Source of the DNA: CAVWDI01 sp963793095
GTDB lineage: Bacteria > Chloroflexota > Anaerolineae > Anaerolineales > UBA4823
DNA length: 64,000 bases
NCBI GenBank assembly: GCA_963793095.1
Contig: CAWBYY010000011.1
Span: forward strand, 992,001-1,056,000
Direction of reading: 5' to 3'
Shown: positions 25,187 to 35,443 of the stretch, one piece after another
Position numbering within the stretch: position 1 is the stretch's first letter
Layout: every line of letters starts with the position of its first letter
Notes under the pieces: model-generated
What the model saw: the letters and a program-made list of their open reading frames with translations, nothing else
Databases searched by the model: none
What the model was told of the DNA's origin: nothing
Program-made: the position numbers and the translations under genes

Positions 25187-26408
25187 ATGAACCCGAAAAT
25201 GAGAAAACCCCTGTTATTTGTTCTGTTTGCTTCACTTATCATCATTATGGTTAGTAGTTGCACGAAGAACATCAAATCTTACAACCTTGATTTTAATTGG
25301 GGTGAAGGGGGGCCAAATGCATTTGCAGAACCTGGATTATGGGCAGATGCAAATCCGCAGGAACATATTAAGTGGTATAAGGACCTGGGCGTAAATGTAG
25401 TCCAGACCTTTATAGTTTCCTGTAATGGTTATGCATGGTATAAAAATGGAGTGGTACCTGAGCAACCTGGCCTAAAGTATGACTTTCTACCGGAAATGGT
25501 CAGATTGGGGCATAAAGAAGGCATGAAAGTGATGGGATATTTATGCATAGGATCCAATACGAGATGGGGTATGGAAAATCCGGATTACAGTTATGGATAT
25601 CCTGCCGATCGCCATATACCCTATACCGGAAAATACCTGGGCTATCTTGATGAAATCATTCGGGATGCTGTTCAAAAGACTGGGATTGATGGATTTATGA
25701 TCGATTGGTTCTACCAGCCCAACCGAAGCAGTAAGGATGGAAATTGGTTAGACAGCGAAAAGGAACGTTACCAGGAACTTATGGGTAAATCATTCCCTGG
25801 AGTTAAAGAGTTATCTGAAGCAGGATTATAATGCTTACAGCCGGCTTGCTATTGAAGCGTGCTGGAGGGTCATTTACAAAGCAGCTAAAGAAACCAACCC
25901 TGATTGTATTCTATGGCTGACATCTTTTGATATTACCCACCCTCATATCATTAATTCAAAAATGTTTAAAGAAGTTGATTGGCTGATGAACGAAGAAGGT
26001 GATGTGAAAAAAATAGATTCAATTAGAACCATGGTCGGAAAAGATACCCGCTTAATAACTTGTCTGGCCAGCTGGAACAAGAAAGATCCAATTACCCAGG
26101 TTGCCAATGCATCCAAAAATGGGGTTGGCCTTTACGGATTTGTCAAGCCCGATAAAAATTCCCTGATGCCTCCGATCGATCATTATCTTTCATCTCCAAT
26201 TAATAGTTTCAGTGGTGACGACAAAAATATTGCCACGCTGGCCCGCATTTATAATGACTTACCGCTGAATTATATAAAGGAGAAGAAATTAAACCCGACT
26301 GTATGCGGATCCGACAATTACTATTCCTTACAACCATATCAATTTTGGTATTCTGTTCATCTTCACCGAACGGACCATTTATTCACCGGGGGTACCTGGG
26401 CTGGATGA
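25187..26408 (+). pseudogene. TIM-barrel-type lipoprotein, glycosidase-like, frameshifted
   Basis: Signal and lipobox (LLFVLFASLIIIMVSSC) lead to a domain with WADANPQEHIKWYKDLGVNV, VRLGHKEGMKVMGYLCIG and GIDGFMIDWFYQP. These resemble glycoside-hydrolase-like barrels, but I cannot assign a CAZy family. The first frame stops at 25,831. From 25,809 the +1 frame continues smoothly (SYLKQDYNAYSRLAIEACW through CILWLTSFDITHPHI) to 26,408, so one extra base at about 25,800-25,810 splits the gene. Its tail overlaps the next gene by about 100 bp, hinting at another error or a shorter true end. It may be a sequencing indel rather than true decay. Confidence 0.6.
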
Positions 26409-27684
26409 TTGATATGAGCCGATCCAAAAATCTGGAAGATTGGCCTTCTGTTAAAATAGATAGCGCCCTGCTCAACGATTATATCGAAACACTCGATTTT
26501 CTTGAAAGATCCGGGATGAATGAAATTACACCCTGGGGCCTGTTTACCAACAAATATTGGGAGCCCCAGGTAGAGTACACCATTGACTCCCAAAGAGGAG
26601 CACTGGTGAGGGAGATTATTGATCTGGCACATCAGCGAAACATAAAAGTTGTGTGTGGGATGGGTGTTTACAGCTGGGGTTTTGATAAGATATTAAAAGA
26701 AAACCCTGAGTAAGATGTGCGTGTAACCCTGATGTAATGGATTTGAACGCGACCATGTCCTGGGAATGGCAAAAGAGGGTTATTGATTACGTCATGGATA
26801 ATTTTGATTTTGACGGCATCAGCTTACAAAGCGCTGACAGAGGGGGATGCTTCTGTCGTGAATCCGAAAAATATTCCGAATTGGAATACCATGCCATACT
26901 CAATCAAAAAGCCGTTGAATATATACGTTCCAAGCATAAAGATTACATAATAGGAATATGCGGATGGGGAATGAACTTCAGCAATCCCGAAGACTTAGAG
27001 CATATTGTTACAATGACCAGAAATGTGGATTACCTGATAGATGTGGGTGAAACTGCTTTATTCCCTGGAAAATCCTACAGGGAAAAGCTGATCCAAATCA
27101 TAGCACCATGCAACTACGGCAGTACAGCCATACCCAATATTGAACCCATACAGGCCATGCCCCGTGATTTCTATTTTGTGCCTACCGTTTATACTACCGG
27201 GCGACGACTTAAAAATTTATTTGTTGAAGGAGGCAGAGCCTGTGAAACCTATGCCCGCACCAGGGGAAACCCCGGAGATAAAGCAACCGTAGAGGTAATA
27301 GCACAGCTTTTAAGCAATCCGGACAAAGACATTGAGGCAGCACTGGCAGAAGTCCTTGCAGAGATGTATAAGCCAAAGAACGATAAAGCATTAGCAACAT
27401 TAATCGAAATATATGAAAAGGCCGAAGAAGCTTTTTTTACCAATTATCCTGAAAACAGTAACAATGGACAAACTCATGATATAATCCTGCTTATGCCCCG
27501 CAATCAGAAGGTACCATCAAGTAATTATATTGAATGCATGGCACCTGATGCCCGGGAAAAATATGCCCGGACCATGGTAAACCTTGCAGCACAGGCATCA
27601 ACACTTGAGGATCAGGTTGGCGACCAGCAGAACCTGGAGTTGCTTTCACGCTGTTTAACGAATGCTTATAAGGAATCCAAATGA
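26303..27684 (+). pseudogene. Second glycosidase-like lipoprotein, frameshifted
   Basis: Starts MRIRQLLFLTTISILVFC (lipobox LVFC), then YIETLDFLERSGMNEITPWG, EIIDLAHQRNIKVVCGMGVY. The first frame stops at 26,713. Another frame resumes with VRCACNPDVMDLNATMSWEW, FDFDGISLQSADRGGCFCRE and GICGWGMNFSNPEDL and runs to 27,684, so a one- or two-base change near 26,710 broke one ~455-residue protein. It is a TIM-barrel type from the alternation of predicted strands and helices; family unknown to me. It is paired with the gene before it and may act on the same glycan. Confidence 0.6.
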
Positions 27685-28769
27685 ATTTGACATCAGGCAA
27701 TTTTTTCCGGGAGATGGTTGTGTATTATATCTTTCTGGTAATCCTCCTGGCCATTGCCTGCAGGGAGGATCCTGAAAATCGTTACCCGGATGCGGACCAC
27801 CAGAAAATAGATGGTGTTCAGCTTACACAAGCCTTTGCCAGAGCGGAACAGATCGGCGATCTGCAGGGACTGGCGGTTGCCAGGAACGGGGTGATTGTGG
27901 CCGAGGAATATTATAACAACGCCACCGCTGAACCGGATTCCAGCCTGCATGTGATGTCGGTAACAAAAAGTATTACCTCCACGCTTGTTGGCATTTGTAT
28001 CGAGAAGGGATATATACGGTCGCTTGACCAGACCGTATCCGATTTCATGGGAGCCGAGGTAGATACCGTGAATCCTGACCTGGGAAAGGTCACCATACAC
28101 CAGTTACTCACCATGACCTGCGGGCATGACTGGCATGAGTTGGGAGGTGATTCTGAGTTCGGTGACTTTGCCCGTGCAACCGACCAGCTGACCTATGTCA
28201 TTGATAAGCCAATCATTCACACGCCGGGAACAATCTTTAACTACAGTGACGGGACTGCCCATCTCGTTTCCGCTGTTATCGCCAGGGCCACGGGGCTGGA
28301 AACCTCTGAGTTTGCAGATCAATATCTGTTTGAGCCCATGGGCCTTGGCGAACGATACTGGTATGTTGACAATCGCCACCTGGCTTACGGGGGAGTAGGA
28401 CTGTGCATAGGCATACATGACATGCTGAAGATAGGATTCATGTATTTAAATGACGGATATTATAATAACAGGCAGATCGTCCCTGCCGCATGGATTGAAA
28501 AGGCTACGGGTTTTCAGATATCTTCCAACAATGAGATCCCTTTTTTGGCAGATTACGGCTATTACTGGTGGCTGGGGAGTGCGCATGGCCGTGACTTCAT
28601 CTGCGCCAACGGTTTTGGCGGTCAATTCATCTTTATCGTAAAAGATCTCAACCTGGTTGTTTGCTCACGTTGCAACTTCCGCAACATCAACACATCTCAA
28701 GCCGGACAGAACTGGTATGAAATCCTGGACATTATCATCCATCAGGTGTTACCGGCGGTATCGATTTAG
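27681..28769 (+). CDS. Serine hydrolase, class C beta-lactamase-related lipoprotein
   Basis: A 362-residue exported enzyme with the lipobox LLAIAC. The SxxK motif is MSVTKSITS, the YxN position reads NYSDGTAHL, and the C-terminal motif region includes ANGFGGQFIFIV. This fold covers esterases, peptidases and beta-lactamases. In a glycan locus a carbohydrate esterase role is plausible but unproved. Its ATG overlaps the preceding gene's stop by four bases, and its 3' end overlaps the convergent SUMF1 gene by 35 bp. Confidence 0.83.
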   Translation: MNLTSGNFFREMVVYYIFLVILLAIACREDPENRYPDADHQKIDGVQLTQAFARAEQIGDLQGLAVARNGVIVAEEYYNNATAEPDSSLHVMSVTKSITSTLVGICIEKGYIRSLDQTVSDFMGAEVDTVNPDLGKVTIHQLLTMTCGHDWHELGGDSEFGDFARATDQLTYVIDKPIIHTPGTIFNYSDGTAHLVSAVIARATGLETSEFADQYLFEPMGLGERYWYVDNRHLAYGGVGLCIGIHDMLKIGFMYLNDGYYNNRQIVPAAWIEKATGFQISSNNEIPFLADYGYYWWLGSAHGRDFICANGFGGQFIFIVKDLNLVVCSRCNFRNINTSQAGQNWYEILDIIIHQVLPAVSI

Positions 28770-29709
28770 CCATGCGGAAACCGATATAATCACTATCACC
28801 CGGGCCTGTCCCGCTGCTGCTGGGGGGCAGATACCAGCTCCGGAAGGAACAGCTAATTTTGGGATCATCCCAACAACCACCCTTTACAAGGTGGTATTTC
28901 CCCGTATGATCAAAGGGTTCTGCAGATCCGGGGTATGATTTGGCCCAACCAGCACACCATTCATAGGCATTACCTATCATATCCATACATCCATAGGGAC
29001 TGGCTCCGGCAGGATAACTACCCACCGGGGCACTTTGATTTACTTTATAACCTCCTCCTGCGGGAGAATGATCATCCGGATTATTACTTTTCTCAGGATC
29101 CCATGTATCACCATAGGGATAGAGGTATGAACGCGTGCCGGTCCACCGTGCAGCCTTCTCATACTCCGCCTCCGTTGGCAATCTGCCACCTGCCCAATTG
29201 CAATAGGCTTCAGCTTCATAATAGGTTACCCCAATTACAGGATGATCATCGGATTGAACAAAACGCGGATGTCCATATCCATGCCCGATCCATTCCTGTT
29301 CTGCCTCCCAGTGATCGGGTGCCTTTCTTTTCAGATGTTTGTCCGGTCGTTCCGCATATTTCACAGCGCCATACATTCCGGCATGAACAATTACATCCCC
29401 TTCCTTCCACACCCACCCTTCCGGAGACCAGTATTCAGGGTTGTCGTATCCCCCTGCATCCATGAATTTGCGGTACTCTCCCCTGGTTACCTCGTATTTA
29501 CCAATTTGATATTCGGGAAGATAAACCGGATGTTCAGGGCTTTCCTCCCAGCTTCCGCCATCATTTCCCATGATGAACCATCCTGCAGGGATGGTGATCA
29601 TTTCACCCGGATGTACATCCCCATTATCCGTCACAGGGTCCTGAGCGGACAGGGTGGTGCCTGATATCAATAAACATGCAGCCATTAAAAGACCATTGTC
29701 TCTTTTCAT
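28735..29709 (-). CDS. SUMF1 / formylglycine-generating-enzyme-like exported protein
   Basis: A 324-residue protein with a cleavable signal (LLMAACLLISGTTLSAQ) and one SUMF1 domain: IPAGWFIMGNDGG, YQIGKYEVTRGEYRKFM, HPVIGVTYYEAEAYCNWAGG, LPTEAEYEKAARW, GNAYEWCAGW, and the terminal YIGFRMAKS. The LPTEAEYEKAARW and EWC segments are standard. Catalytic FGE cysteines are not evident, so it may be a non-catalytic or differently acting member. There is no sulfatase in the window. Confidence 0.88.
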   Translation of the reverse strand: MKRDNGLLMAACLLISGTTLSAQDPVTDNGDVHPGEMITIPAGWFIMGNDGGSWEESPEHPVYLPEYQIGKYEVTRGEYRKFMDAGGYDNPEYWSPEGWVWKEGDVIVHAGMYGAVKYAERPDKHLKRKAPDHWEAEQEWIGHGYGHPRFVQSDDHPVIGVTYYEAEAYCNWAGGRLPTEAEYEKAARWTGTRSYLYPYGDTWDPEKSNNPDDHSPAGGGYKVNQSAPVGSYPAGASPYGCMDMIGNAYEWCAGWAKSYPGSAEPFDHTGKYHLVKGGCWDDPKISCSFRSWYLPPSSSGTGPGDSDYIGFRMAKSIPPVTPDG

Positions 29710-29726
29710 GGGATGGTAACTATTTT

Positions 29727-30824
29727 CTATTTCGTGAGATTCATGGCATTCAGCCGGTAAATTTTTTCAAGTGTTCTATCGGTCAGGTTCAATCCGTGTA
29801 ATGGCCAGTGGTAACCAAACCGGAAATCATATATGTGCTCATCTGCTGTCTCCAGAAGCCTGAAAGTGATCTTGTACATATCCGGCGATGGGCCCATATC
29901 TGTCCCATAGACTATCCGGTCCTGGTATTGCTCCATAAACTGTGCCGTGGCCCTTGGCGTTGCACAGATCTCGGCATACCGGGCGCCGATATCTACATGT
30001 AGATTTGGATAAGCATCAAGCAGGGCGGCTATGATGTTCAGGTCATATCCGCAATTTGCCACATGACAGGCAATGAAGGTCGTATTTGGATGATTTTTAA
30101 CGGTCCTTTCAAGAATATCGATCATGCCTTGGTGGTCAACGATACCCGGCTGGTTATCAAGCCTCCATTCATAGGCATTCATCAGCCCGTCATTGGTTGA
30201 GTCCATCTTTTCATACATCCATTTTGGTTCAGCCACATGAATGTTGATAGGCATGCCCAGCTCTGCACATTTCTCCCAAATCGGTCCCATCCTGGGATCA
30301 TCTGCATGCAGTCCCAATGCAGCCGGATTTGAAAAGAAGAATCCTTTCCCCTTGTCCCCCAACTCTCCTACTCCCCTGGCCCCTCTTTCATGGCATCGTT
30401 CAAGTTCAGCAATGGCACTGGCCGGAAAACCCGGGCCTTCAAAGTCTGTAAAGTCAATGCCACACCATACTTCAAAGCGATCGGGATATTTTGAATAGGC
30501 ATCAAGGACCGAATCAAACTCCCGCCCGTGTATCGGGGACAATATGACGGTTTTTTCAATTCCACATTCATCCATGGTTTTTACCCATTGATCCAATTCG
30601 GCTTCACTTCGTGCATAGGTATGAGCATGCATGTCAATGACCGGATACCTGGCTTTTTCAACAATGGTTACCGGTATATTGAAGATTGATTCCGGCCTGA
30701 AATTTTCCAGCAGGAGGGTTTCAGGTCCACCTGCTTCCAGTTCAGGTTCTCTGTTGCTTTCATTCACACATCCGGTGGCTGAAAGCAGCAGCATTGATAA
30801 TGAAATAATGAATAATTTTTGCAT
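29727..30824 (-). CDS. Amidohydrolase-2 family exported metal-dependent hydrolase
   Basis: A 365-residue lipoprotein from the ATG at 30824 (signal IISLSMLLLSATGC). An upstream extension to 30977 would hide the signal. The metal site starts YPVIDMHAHTY, followed by EKTVILSPIHG, CHERGARGVGELGDKG, MPINIHVAEP, FIACHVANCGYD and IVYGTDMGPSP. These order as in PF04909 decarboxylase/lactonase-type enzymes. Substrate unknown; a lactone or aromatic acid is typical of the family. Confidence 0.87.
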   Translation of the reverse strand: MQKLFIISLSMLLLSATGCVNESNREPELEAGGPETLLLENFRPESIFNIPVTIVEKARYPVIDMHAHTYARSEAELDQWVKTMDECGIEKTVILSPIHGREFDSVLDAYSKYPDRFEVWCGIDFTDFEGPGFPASAIAELERCHERGARGVGELGDKGKGFFFSNPAALGLHADDPRMGPIWEKCAELGMPINIHVAEPKWMYEKMDSTNDGLMNAYEWRLDNQPGIVDHQGMIDILERTVKNHPNTTFIACHVANCGYDLNIIAALLDAYPNLHVDIGARYAEICATPRATAQFMEQYQDRIVYGTDMGPSPDMYKITFRLLETADEHIYDFRFGYHWPLHGLNLTDRTLEKIYRLNAMNLTK

Positions 30825-30841
30825 ATGATTTAGGCTTTCAT

Positions 30842-30849
30842 CAAATATA
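30842..30849 (-). promoter_or_regulatory. Possible Bacteroidota -7 element for the amidohydrolase gene
   Basis: TATATTTG on the minus strand matches TAnnTTTG, 17 bases before the start codon. No TTTG is found at the usual distance upstream. Confidence 0.3.
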
Positions 30850-30928
30850 ACATTTATTCTCCCGCAAGTTCCCCGGTCGGTATAAATTACTTTTCTTAAC
30901 TTTCCAATCCATACTCTTAAGTACCAAT

Positions 30929-33274
30929 TTGGAACGAATAATACAACTATTCGCATTTTGGGCCCTCTGTGTATCAAGTGTTAACGGATGGACACAATCA
31001 GAATTTAGCACCAGTACCTTCAGCCTTGCCCTCAATGAACAAGGGATCGTAGTGGGACTGACAGACATTGCCAATGATTTAAACTATGCTGCCGGTGAAC
31101 CGGCCTACCTGCTCAGGATCAAGGTAAACGGGGAGACCATCAATCCGGATGGCTTTCATTCCAGCAAGAAAGGATTTACATATACCTTTCCCGGCGGGTA
31201 TGAAGCAGACCTGAAGGTAACGAATAAAGCTACCCACATTCGCATCGAGCTGCTGGCATTGAATGGACCGGAGGAGGTTGAAGCCATCCTGTGGGGACCC
31301 ATAAAAACCACCATTTCGGGAACCATCGGTGAATACGTAGGGGTGGTCCGCAACGGGGATTTTGCCATCGGTATCCAGTCCCTTAACGTGAAGACAACGG
31401 GGGGAGCCCTGGAAAATGATGAGGGTTTTGTTCCTCAGCGTGGAACTGTTGCAATGGAACAAAACTATGGATCCAGCCTGCAGGCATTTTGCATCGACCG
31501 GACCCGGGCCAGGAAAATCAATGTATGGAATGATTTCGGGAATACACAGGTGGTGCCGAACCCGGCCTTCAATCTCATCGGATCCGCCATTGCCCTGTTT
31601 GGTATCCGGGAGGAAAATGCCCTCGATTTGATCGGTGAGATTGAGATGGAAGAGGGACTGCCACATATCCTGATCGATGGTGAATGGGTGAAAAGCAGTA
31701 CCAAAGCCGGCCGGCCCTATATCATCAGCAATTTCGGGGAAGCCACGATTGATAAAATGCTGGAGTTTACAGATAAGCTGGGATTCTACAGCCTTTACCA
31801 GAGCCATCCTTTCAAGAACTGGGGCCATTTCGACCTCCTCCCCGACCTGTTCCCAAACGGCCGCCAGGGCATGATAGACTGTGTGGAGAAAGCCAGGAAG
31901 CGGAACATCAGGATAGGGGTCCATACCCTGACCAATTTCATAACCACGAACGATCCCTTCGTTACGCCTGTCCCCCATCCCGACCTGGCTGTCTTTGCGC
32001 AAACCGTCATAACCGGGGACATGGACATTTTGAGCACTGAAATACCCATTGAAGATCCCCGCTTTTATGACAAAAAAACATCCCTGCAAACGGTACGGAT
32101 CGGGGATGAATTGATCCGTTTTGCCGGTGTGAGCGGGCAGGCCCCCTTCAGGCTGCTGGATTGTATGCGGGGAGCATTCGGTACACAGGCGACCTCACAC
32201 AAAGAAGGTGAAACGATTGCCCGCATGGTGGACCACCCCTATAAGACCTTTTATCCCAATATGGACCTGCAGAATGTAATGATCGATATGCTGGTGGATT
32301 TCTTTAATGAAACAGGGGTATCACATCTGGATTTTGACGGCCATGAAGGAGCGTATTCCACAGGCTATGGCGATGTCTCAAAAGATTATTTTGCCCTCAG
32401 GTTCATAGAGGGTGTGGATCATATGGTGGTGAACGGTACAAGCCAGTCCAGCCACTTTTACTGGCATATCAATACCTATATGAACTGGGGGGAGCCCTGG
32501 TACGGCGGAATGAAAGAGAGCCATAATGCGCTCCGGTTTAGCAACCAGGCCATACATGAACGAAATTACCAGCCCAATATGCTGGGATGGTTCTGGTTCC
32601 AGAGCGGGACCTCCCTTGAGGATATGGAATGGATGCTTGCCCGGGCTGCAGGATGGAACGCGGGTTACGCCCTCGTGGTAAATCCATCGGACCTGGACAG
32701 TAATCCATTTACAGCTGAAATAATTGAAATGATCCTGACATGGGAAGAAGCCAGGAACCGTGGCATTTTCGACAAGCGGCAAAAACAGCTCCTGAAGGCC
32801 GGAGAAAATGATTTCTCACTCACAAAGGCCAGCGATGAAGAATTCCACCTGCAGTACTACAGGAAGGAGGGGTTTGTCCACGAGAACCTGGTACTTCAAC
32901 CCGGCCAGCCCCATTACAGCGACTGGGAATTCGATAACATCACAGGGAAACAAAGATTGTATTTCCGGCTCCTGGCGGCAGGTGAAGCTGGATCTTTGGA
33001 TCAGATAGTGCTGGAACTGGACGGATATCAGAAAATGGAGATCCCCGTATCACTAAACGCCGGTTATAGTTGCATATATGATGGAAGCGGAAAATTGTGG
33101 GTTTATGACGAAAAAGGAAGCTTGAAACAAAAGCAGGATATTGATTTTGGCGGCATCAACATAGACGAGGGAGTCCACAGTTTGCAGGTATCATGCAGTT
33201 TCAGCATCGACAGTGACCTGGAGCTGAAAGGAATGGTAAAGCTGAAAGACAATGTGGACATCATTCATCTGTAG
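30929..33274 (+). CDS. Large exported glycosidase-like protein of unassigned family
   Basis: A 781-residue secreted protein. The start appears to be TTG at 30929, directly before a signal peptide (QLFAFWALCVSSVNGWTQ); no ATG is available. An N-terminal beta-sandwich (~25-250) is followed by a TIM-barrel-like domain with KLGFYSLYQSHPFKNWGHFD, KARKRNIRIGVHTLTNF, THLDFDG-like SHLDFDGHEGAYSTGYGD (candidate acidic residues) and GWFWFQSGTSLEDMEWMLAR, then a C-terminal beta domain. I cannot match it to a named CAZy family. It is divergent from the amidohydrolase and upstream of a TonB receptor. Confidence 0.7.
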   Translation: MERIIQLFAFWALCVSSVNGWTQSEFSTSTFSLALNEQGIVVGLTDIANDLNYAAGEPAYLLRIKVNGETINPDGFHSSKKGFTYTFPGGYEADLKVTNKATHIRIELLALNGPEEVEAILWGPIKTTISGTIGEYVGVVRNGDFAIGIQSLNVKTTGGALENDEGFVPQRGTVAMEQNYGSSLQAFCIDRTRARKINVWNDFGNTQVVPNPAFNLIGSAIALFGIREENALDLIGEIEMEEGLPHILIDGEWVKSSTKAGRPYIISNFGEATIDKMLEFTDKLGFYSLYQSHPFKNWGHFDLLPDLFPNGRQGMIDCVEKARKRNIRIGVHTLTNFITTNDPFVTPVPHPDLAVFAQTVITGDMDILSTEIPIEDPRFYDKKTSLQTVRIGDELIRFAGVSGQAPFRLLDCMRGAFGTQATSHKEGETIARMVDHPYKTFYPNMDLQNVMIDMLVDFFNETGVSHLDFDGHEGAYSTGYGDVSKDYFALRFIEGVDHMVVNGTSQSSHFYWHINTYMNWGEPWYGGMKESHNALRFSNQAIHERNYQPNMLGWFWFQSGTSLEDMEWMLARAAGWNAGYALVVNPSDLDSNPFTAEIIEMILTWEEARNRGIFDKRQKQLLKAGENDFSLTKASDEEFHLQYYRKEGFVHENLVLQPGQPHYSDWEFDNITGKQRLYFRLLAAGEAGSLDQIVLELDGYQKMEIPVSLNAGYSCIYDGSGKLWVYDEKGSLKQKQDIDFGGINIDEGVHSLQVSCSFSIDSDLELKGMVKLKDNVDIIHL

Positions 33275-33361
33275 TTGCAATGCCCCGCTGCCGGTTAGAC
33301 CCTGCTTATTATTTCTTTATCTTGCAACCTGAATATACTAACTATAAACCGATTCTGACAA

Positions 33362-35437
33362 ATTAATAGACAAACAGCGAATATCGTATTAATATTATTT
33401 CTCGGTTTAATATCTGCATACGGCCAGAATGATAGTATTGTACCAGTGGAAACCGACACAACCTTCATTCTGATACCGGAAATAGTTATCAGTGCCCAGC
33501 GGACTAATACAGATAACATAAACCGGCCTGAGTCCATTTCAACAATAAGCAACGCGGATCCACGCCTGGGGTCAGCCACTTCAACTCCCGATGCCCTTTC
33601 AGTCGTTCCGGGAGTCTGGATGCAACAAACAAACCTGGGCGGAGGATCTCCCTTCCTGAGGGGATTGACCGGGTACCATACCCTGATTTTAATTGACGGG
33701 ATCCGCCTGAACAATTCCACATTCAGGTCAGGGCCCAATCAGTATCTCAATACAATTGACCCACTGCATATTGATCACGCAGAAGTTATGAAAGGGCAGG
33801 GATCTGTCCCATATGGCAGTGATGCCCTGGGCGGTATAGTCCAGCTTTTTTCGAAATCTCCTGATTTCTCAGTCAGCCAAAATAAATTAGCAGGTAGGCT
33901 CTACGGGAAATACATGAGCCATGGAATGGAGAAATCCGGCCGGTTTGAAATCGAATCAAATTTACAAAAAACGGCATTTATTGCAGGAGCCACCATAAGG
34001 GACCTGGGAGATATTGTCGCAGGGGAAGGATTGGGGACATTAAGTCCCACAGGATATTCCGAAAAAGCACTTGACGGTAAGATCAAACACAGGTTTAATA
34101 CCAAACAATTGCTGACAGGTTCGATACAATGGCAGAGGCAGGAAGACGTACCTCTATATCATCAAATTGAAAATGGTAACTATTCAAAGTACCAGTTTGA
34201 TCCACAACAACGATTTCTATCCTATCTGCGCCTGGAATCATTTTACGAATCTCCGATTTTTTCAAGGATAAGCTATACTGCATCTTACCAGAACTCACTC
34301 GAGAAAAGGATCAAACAGAAGACAGGAGGTACCATAAGGGACGATGAAGAAGATATGGTTTCAACATTTAATGGCTCGGTAGAGGTATTTTCCAGACCGG
34401 CGAACAACTGGAATATTTCATCCGGGCTTGAATATTATGAAGACTATATAAGAAGCAAAGCAATGCGTACAGACGAGCTATCCGGAGAGTCGCAGCTGAA
34501 CAGGGGACTTTATCCGGATGGTTCGCGGGCCAGGAACTTCGCATTGTATACATTACATTCCTTGAATCTGGAGCGGTTTTCATTTACTTTTGGAGGTAGG
34601 TTTAACCATTTCCAGCTTCTGGTCCCGGATGAAACCCTGGGTGAAATAAAGCTCTCTCCTTATGCACTTGTTGGAAATGCGGGACTCAATTATAAAATTA
34701 CAGAGGTAGTTAGGCTGGTGACCTCGATCAGTTCGGGATTCAGGGCTCCGAACCTCAATGATGTATCGAGTTTGGGCATTGCCGATTTCCGGTATGAGAT
34801 ACCCAACTATGATTTAAAGCCTGAAAAATCTCTTAATGTGGATGTCGGATTGAAGCTTCAATCCGGACAGTATACGGGCAACATCATACTTTTTAGAAAT
34901 CATTTGAATGACCTTATTACGAACGTAAAATCAACCTATAACGGAAATGATTCCATTGATGGGGTACAGGTTTACCAGAAAAAAAATGTAAACGAGGCAG
35001 TGATCCAGGGGATTGAAGCAGATGGCTCGTACAGCTTCATGCCGTCACTTAGCTTGTTTGGTAACATTAGCTACACATACGGGAAAGACCTCAGTACCAA
35101 TGCTCCCTTGCGGAGGATTCCGCCTTTTAACAGCAGGCTGGGCTTTGAGTATTTAAGCAACAAGCACTTTAATGCAATGATCGAATGGGCACATGCAGGG
35201 AAACAGACCAGGTTGTCCCAAGGTGATATCGATGATAACCGGATACAGGAAGGAGGTACACCATCATGGAATGTTATTGGCTGCTCTATCGGATATACCA
35301 ACAGTTTCTTCCAGGTAAATGCCGGAATACACAATATTTTCAATGAAGCATACAGATACCACGGATCGGGAATTGACGGCAGGGGGAGAAGTATATGGAT
35401 CTCATTAAGAATTTTTAATACGTGGAACCTTAAATGA
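33362..35437 (+). CDS. TonB-dependent outer-membrane receptor
   Basis: A plug-and-barrel receptor of ~691 residues. The plug has the features DALSVVPGVWMQQTNLGGGS, FLRGLTGYHTLILIDGIRLN and GQGSVPYGSDALGGIVQLFS. The barrel ends RGRSIWISLRIFNTWNLK. The signal peptide (TANIVLILFLGLISAYGQ) lies upstream of the first GTG (33446). The only codons between the preceding stop and the signal are non-ATG, and ATT at 33362 is the best start. It lacks the N-terminal carboxypeptidase-like domain of SusC and has no SusD partner, so it is a BtuB/FepA-like transporter for an unknown ligand. Confidence 0.88.
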   Translation: MNRQTANIVLILFLGLISAYGQNDSIVPVETDTTFILIPEIVISAQRTNTDNINRPESISTISNADPRLGSATSTPDALSVVPGVWMQQTNLGGGSPFLRGLTGYHTLILIDGIRLNNSTFRSGPNQYLNTIDPLHIDHAEVMKGQGSVPYGSDALGGIVQLFSKSPDFSVSQNKLAGRLYGKYMSHGMEKSGRFEIESNLQKTAFIAGATIRDLGDIVAGEGLGTLSPTGYSEKALDGKIKHRFNTKQLLTGSIQWQRQEDVPLYHQIENGNYSKYQFDPQQRFLSYLRLESFYESPIFSRISYTASYQNSLEKRIKQKTGGTIRDDEEDMVSTFNGSVEVFSRPANNWNISSGLEYYEDYIRSKAMRTDELSGESQLNRGLYPDGSRARNFALYTLHSLNLERFSFTFGGRFNHFQLLVPDETLGEIKLSPYALVGNAGLNYKITEVVRLVTSISSGFRAPNLNDVSSLGIADFRYEIPNYDLKPEKSLNVDVGLKLQSGQYTGNIILFRNHLNDLITNVKSTYNGNDSIDGVQVYQKKNVNEAVIQGIEADGSYSFMPSLSLFGNISYTYGKDLSTNAPLRRIPPFNSRLGFEYLSNKHFNAMIEWAHAGKQTRLSQGDIDDNRIQEGGTPSWNVIGCSIGYTNSFFQVNAGIHNIFNEAYRYHGSGIDGRGRSIWISLRIFNTWNLK

Positions 35438-35443
35438 TGCCCT

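Noticed and set aside
28735..29709. A sulfatase-activating enzyme
   Set aside because: The SUMF1 protein has no evident catalytic cysteine pair and there is no sulfatase nearby.
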